A stretch of DNA of 64,000 bases, from NCBI GenBank assembly GCA_032622095.1, contig CP136064.1, forward strand, positions 180,330,011 to 180,394,010, read 5' to 3'. Position numbers and translations under genes: made by a program. The notes beneath the pieces were generated by a model that saw only the letters and a list, made by a program, of their open reading frames with translations, had not been told where the DNA came from and made no database searches. Source of the stretch: Siphonodentalium dalli. Taxonomy: Eukaryota > Mollusca > Scaphopoda > Gadilida > Siphonodentaliidae. Positions 56,701-62,700 of the stretch are shown piece after piece; position 1 is the first letter of the stretch; each line of letters begins with the position of its first letter.

Positions 56701-59700
56701 CACTCATATTTCGTCATCTCTACGAATCCACTGCAATCGACCTATTTTTAGAACGCAACACATGGTACCAAACTTATGTCGCGTTGGTGATGGGGGTGCA
56801 CGGCGGGATTAATTTAAATATGTCATGTTGGTAACAATATCTAGCGAGAATTCCTCAGACCTACAGACGAATGCGACCAGCAAATTTCAAAATTGGTCAC
56901 TTGAGGTCACTTGACCTCCCCATGAATATTTTCTGGGAAATTCCAGGGAATGCGTGCCCATTATCGGGCCATTGTGTGTGTCGCAGTCGCGCAATTTTAA
57001 CACTTTCGAGGTAAATACACCACGTGGATCCAGGCGGAGGTTAACCTGACCTTTCCGATGCCGCGTACGTTGGTGATACCGGAGTTATAGTGTGCGCGTT
57101 ATGTTTTTTGACTGAACGCAGTGCCCGATCCTCCGAATGTGAACATGTTATCAACTGTTACGGCAGTCCGTGGCCCATGGCAGTCAATTGCCGTGGCGAA
57201 CATTGAAGCCTACGGCGATTGCCACGGCAATCGGCATAAAACTGGCGGATTTCGACGAGATTTTACACCTAGGTGCAGCACACGTGTCTTGGAAGCTGTT
57301 GCAATTGCTTTTTCGAACAAAGCCATGAGACGAACCACGCCAGTGGCGGGCTAACATGCTAGTATTATATATATAGCTCAAATGTACGGTATATAACATA
57401 TTTTATTTAAAAGTTAATTATCACCCCAAAATTGTGCTATAATGTTCACTACTTTTACCAGGCAAACATCTTGTCATCAGCCCGATCTTTCAAAGAACGA
57501 TTGGATGTGATTGAACTATCAGATGGTCTCAGTCGGAAGGGAGAATGTCTTTCATTGTTCATCTTCACAGATATCATAGAGGTTTGTATTAGATTGTTTC
57601 CTATTAACACACTGCCCAACTAATTTGCGGCAGGGAGCAGCCTAGAATTTAAAAATTTGGAGAAGTCACTTCTCCCTGTTTGGTTATTAGGCCAATATGA
57701 ATAAATTGCTAGATTTACATCCAACTTTTTCAGAAAAATGGGGCGGGAGGGCGAATTAAATTTTTTAATTTTATTCTTCCTAACATAAAAGGTCATGGAC
57801 AGTTCTAGACATTGAAGCAGTATCCATCTAAGTTTTTATATAAATCAGTCATGAGAAAAAAATTAACAAACTTACATCTGATAACTTATGCATTGAGAGA
57901 TATGATCAGTTTGGCAGTGTGATTAGTTGGAAACTATGTTGTTTTCATTATTTTTCTGTAGAGTTGTAACGGTATCGGTTTTAAAACCGCGGTTTTGGTG
58001 TTGAAACAACACCGAGAAACCGAACCGAGCAAAATACAAAATACCTCGTTTAAGGTGATCGGTAAAGTCCGTTCCACGATCCGAATTTTGCATCTGAAGG
58101 CCAAAGACAAGAAGAAATTAGTCTAGAATTTTACAGAGATTGTATTTGCGTGACTGAAATGAGGAAGCATGTCATTGCAAAAATGAGAATGCGAACCGAA
58201 AAGAAATGTTATACCACGTGGGAAATGGTCCGGAAACTTTTTGTTCTGGAACCTATGGATCGATGAGTGGCCACACAGTCAACACGAACTACATGCAGTA
58301 GGTCGTTGACTTTTGTCACCTTTATGTCAATTGTCTTAGAATAAGTGTGCACTTTATTTTCTGAAACTTCATTCTGCCCGCTAATCGGTCAATAAAATTG
58401 AACTTTTATCTAAAACGTTCAACGAAATATTACAAATTTGAGCTGGCCAATTGCCGTGTACACGTACGTGCATTTATTTGCGTCTTGTTGATTGCGTAGT
58501 TTTTTTTGCGCATATCGGTATCTCTCATCCACAAACTGAGCGGGAACATCAAACGTGTAATTACGTCATCATTGCCCAGGAACTGGGCACATGCTACATC
58601 GTAACTGATTGATTGCCACGGTCTTGTCTTTAAACAATTCAACGCAGTATTAATTGTAAATGATATCGGTATCAATATAAGTCGCACTGGACTTCATCTT
58701 GTATGCATGAAACGTCGCTGTATTTGTGTTTCACTTTTGTATGTTGATTTTGGTATGGGGGAAATATTTGTGATAGTCAGAAAAAAAGTTTAGGGTCAGC
58801 GTCAAGAAATATGGGCACAAAGGTCAGTCGGGCACAACTATTTTGTTTGTGCTTAAACTTGATGGTTCAATATGACTTTTATCTTGCATTCTCATTAAAG
58901 TTCATGATTTAGCAACACAGCAAGCTGTTCACCAACTTATCATGACCCTCTCTAACTGATAGTGCCTGTTTTTCACAGTTGTATTGGACTAATTGCTATA
59001 TGTTAATAAGTGATTGCACACTAAAACCGAAACCGAGGTTTTTTTTACCCCAAAAAAACGTAACTGAAACGTAAATTCTGTAATCTTCCAACACTATTTT
59101 TCTGGTATTGCATATTTAGTTTCGATATTCTTGAACAGATTATATAATGCTATTGTGCATCTCTGTGCATAAATCTTTTTTTTATCAGATTGAAACTTTA
59201 TTTTCAATAAATATTCCAAATTTGGTATGTACGATGCTCATACAAAGGTTTTTACTGTTTTCCATTAAATTTTCATCAGAACTGAAATATATTGGATGGA
59301 TTTGTTTAAAAATTTACAAAAAAGATTGTCATCCTGTTGCTCAAGCCTTGAAATAGGGTGTCTGTCATTTGCAGAATGAGGTCCCCAGAGGGTGAATTTA
59401 GTTAAGCTACCCCGCATAGCGGGCTAGCATAACCAAATTCACCCTCTGGGAACCTCATTCTGCTGAGGTGTAAGCAGAATGAGGTCCCCAGAGGGTGAAT
59501 TTGGTGATGCTAGCCCGCTATGCAGGGTAGCATCACTAAATTCACCCTCTGGGGACCTCATTCTGCAAATGACAGACACACTATTTCAAGGCTTGGTGAT
59601 GATTTTCTAGTGGCTGATGCTGAAATGATCACTCATTCAACTTTAACTGACGTTTATATAATTGCTAATTTTAATTCTCAACCCTTTCATGATGGGAGCT

Positions 59701-62700
59701 GCGTTAATGCAGATTGAAGATCCTGTGCCAGTGCATTTTCTTATATATGCAAGTCTTCCTTAGGGAGCCTTGCATATATAAGATAATGCACTGGAATACA
59801 AGGTCAAGGTAAATGTTTTTAGGCCAATGTTTTCTCTTGCGTATGCCGGACTCCCTGTGGGAGACTCGCATATATAAGAGAATGCATTGGCACAGGGTTT
59901 TCGCAAAACTTCAGGAAGCTCTTGTCATGGAAGGGCTAATTGTGTAATATGCATGGAATGTTACATATTAATTTGCCAACTCTATTTTTGTTGATCTTAA
60001 ATGCACTGATATTTTATATACTAGATCTGTAAGAGAAGAACAAAGTTGATCAATTCAACAAAAAGTCCTGCTTCTAGGAAAACCCCACAGAAGTCCTTCA
60101 AGCATCTCGAGATGATGCCATTGTCTAACATAAAACGGATTCTGGACATCACAGAAACTGATGGTAGGACCTAACATAGTTTTCAGGTTTTCTTTTAACC
60201 CTTTCATGATGGGAGCTGCGCTGGTGCAGCATTAAAGATACTTTGGCAGTGAATTCTCTTATATATGTGAGTCTCCCTTGGGAGCTTCGCATATACAAGA
60301 GAATACATTGGCCTAACAGTATTTACCTTGATCTTGTTAGCAAGTGCATTCTCTTATATATGTGAGGCTCCCTATATAAGAGAATACACTGGCACAGGAT
60401 CTTTAATGCTGCACCAGCATAGCTCCCCTCATGAAAGGGTTAACAAACATAAATAGTAAAATGATATAAGGAATCCGAGGACTATAGGGATGGGAACCTA
60501 CCCTATAATTTGTTAAAAAAATGATGGCAATTTCAACATTATTTGTTTTTTTTTCTCTCACTATTTTCAAAAGATATCAGCAAGCTATTAGACTAATGAA
60601 CTATCCGAACAACTCATCTCGGATACTGCAAAAACCCAATATCGAACAGATTTCTTTTCAAGGAGATTTTGGGGTCGAATTTCATAACATCAAAAAATTG
60701 GTGACTGACGTTACTTGAACTTGAACTTCAATGGTCATACAGTAATGCCCTAAATAATCGACTCCTTAATAACAGCAGAATTATGGGTAATTTTTCAGGA
60801 TTCAGTCGGAAATATGGATTGTTGCTATTCATCGGCAAGCTCTCACTGAGAGCTTTCCGATGAATGGTAACAATCCATATTTCCGAATAAATCCTGAAAA
60901 GTTACCCATAATTCTGCTGTGGTTTAGGAGTCGATCACTTAGGGCATTACTGTAAATAATGGGATCTCAATTACTTGTAGTGTTTCTATTTCCCCCAACT
61001 TGTTGGATATAAAAAAAAATCCCGAAATAACTTAGATAGGCCTATACCTTTGATGCTGAATCCGTTCTAACCTTCTTTGCTTCAATTAAAATATTTTATT
61101 TCAATGTAACTCCATCTTATTAACCCTAATATGATCATACGCTAGCGTAATTAATGAACCACCGCTAACCACATGCATAAGGGTGTATGTGGCTTTTACA
61201 AAAAAGTCATAGATAAGTCCATCAAATAAGATTCACTTAGGCCTTATTTATGTGTAATTATGATTAATGTCTTTCATTGATTAATTACACTCCGGACACA
61301 AGGGTTCATCGAAAGAGTGGACCCTACTAGCAATTTCATGTATAGATTAGGTCAATCATATATTTGGGTATCTGAGAAATCTGATTTTCACAATGATAAC
61401 AAACTATAGGCCCAATACCTCTTAGATTTAAAACTTAAAAAAAAACCATAAGACACAGTTCCTTTTTGTTCCAATTATTATAGAATATAAACTCCCAACA
61501 TCAAAGTATTTCAAAAGTGAAGATTGTTGTCTGTTGTCAGGAGTAGGGCTGCAATGATACGCCCACCTCACCATTCGTTATGTATCACGATTTTTTGCAA
61601 CGATACGATGCGTATCACGATACATTCCAGACTGAAAGTTGGACCAGTTTACAACTTTTGATCGTTATGTTGCATTATAATAAATAGCCATTATGTGGAC
61701 TATTATTCATCTATGCATACTGGAATTATGACCACACTTGATGTTATACCATTTCGGCATCCTGTACTCTAGGCTGTACAGTTATTTGGCAATCAAAGAT
61801 TCCTAAGGTTGAAGGGATCACTCTCACCAAAAAAAGAGCTGAAGGGTGTGCATGTTTTGAGATATCCTTCTGAGTAACATTTAGTTTTTGCGTATGTCAT
61901 GATTTCTGTAAAAGGATAATTCCTAATTTCCTTTATCATTAATTTAATTCCTTTATGTTCCAAATTCCAATAAAAATTTAAATTAACTGCAAACAAACTC
62001 AGATTTTTTCAACTTGAACGCACGAAACACAAAGTACTTCCACACCGGCGATTTAAACATCGCCTGTGCGCCGACAATTTTTTCGAATTATCCCGCCAGG
62101 TCCGTCTCTGACCGGCTGAGAACTTTGATCATTCGATACTTCCGACATGTTAATTTTATAGATTTTAAATGTCAAATATATTGAAAGGACCCTCGCGATA
62201 GCGGAAAAAACAATTTTGATTGGTTAACAGAAAAGGAAAATACAGAATCATTGCGGTTACAGCCAATGAAAAGTGTCCTCTCAGAGAGCTTGGGCGACAA
62301 AAATGCGAATCGAAAACGTACCGGAATATTTACGAAACAAACCGCGTATTGCACCGCCGGTAAACTTCGCGATTCACCGAAACCCTAGTCAGGAGGGGAG
62401 TGTTTTACATAAATTAACCATTACCAGTATATTCTTGATCCTGGGGTAGCTCTCCGCTTGAGATACTAGATGGAGAAGTTTGTCAATTTCATCATGTTCA
62501 TTTCATTCATAAAATGTCTTATGTTGAACAATGTTATCATGCAGCTTTCCCCATTGACGGAATATGCCTAAACCTGAATGTATCTTCTGCTTTGTTCATA
62601 ATTATGTTTTCCTTTTCGATTTATGAAAATAGTAGGATATCTATGGATTATCAGATGCATGTATTTACTATGTAGTCTTATGATAATTTAAGACACGAAA

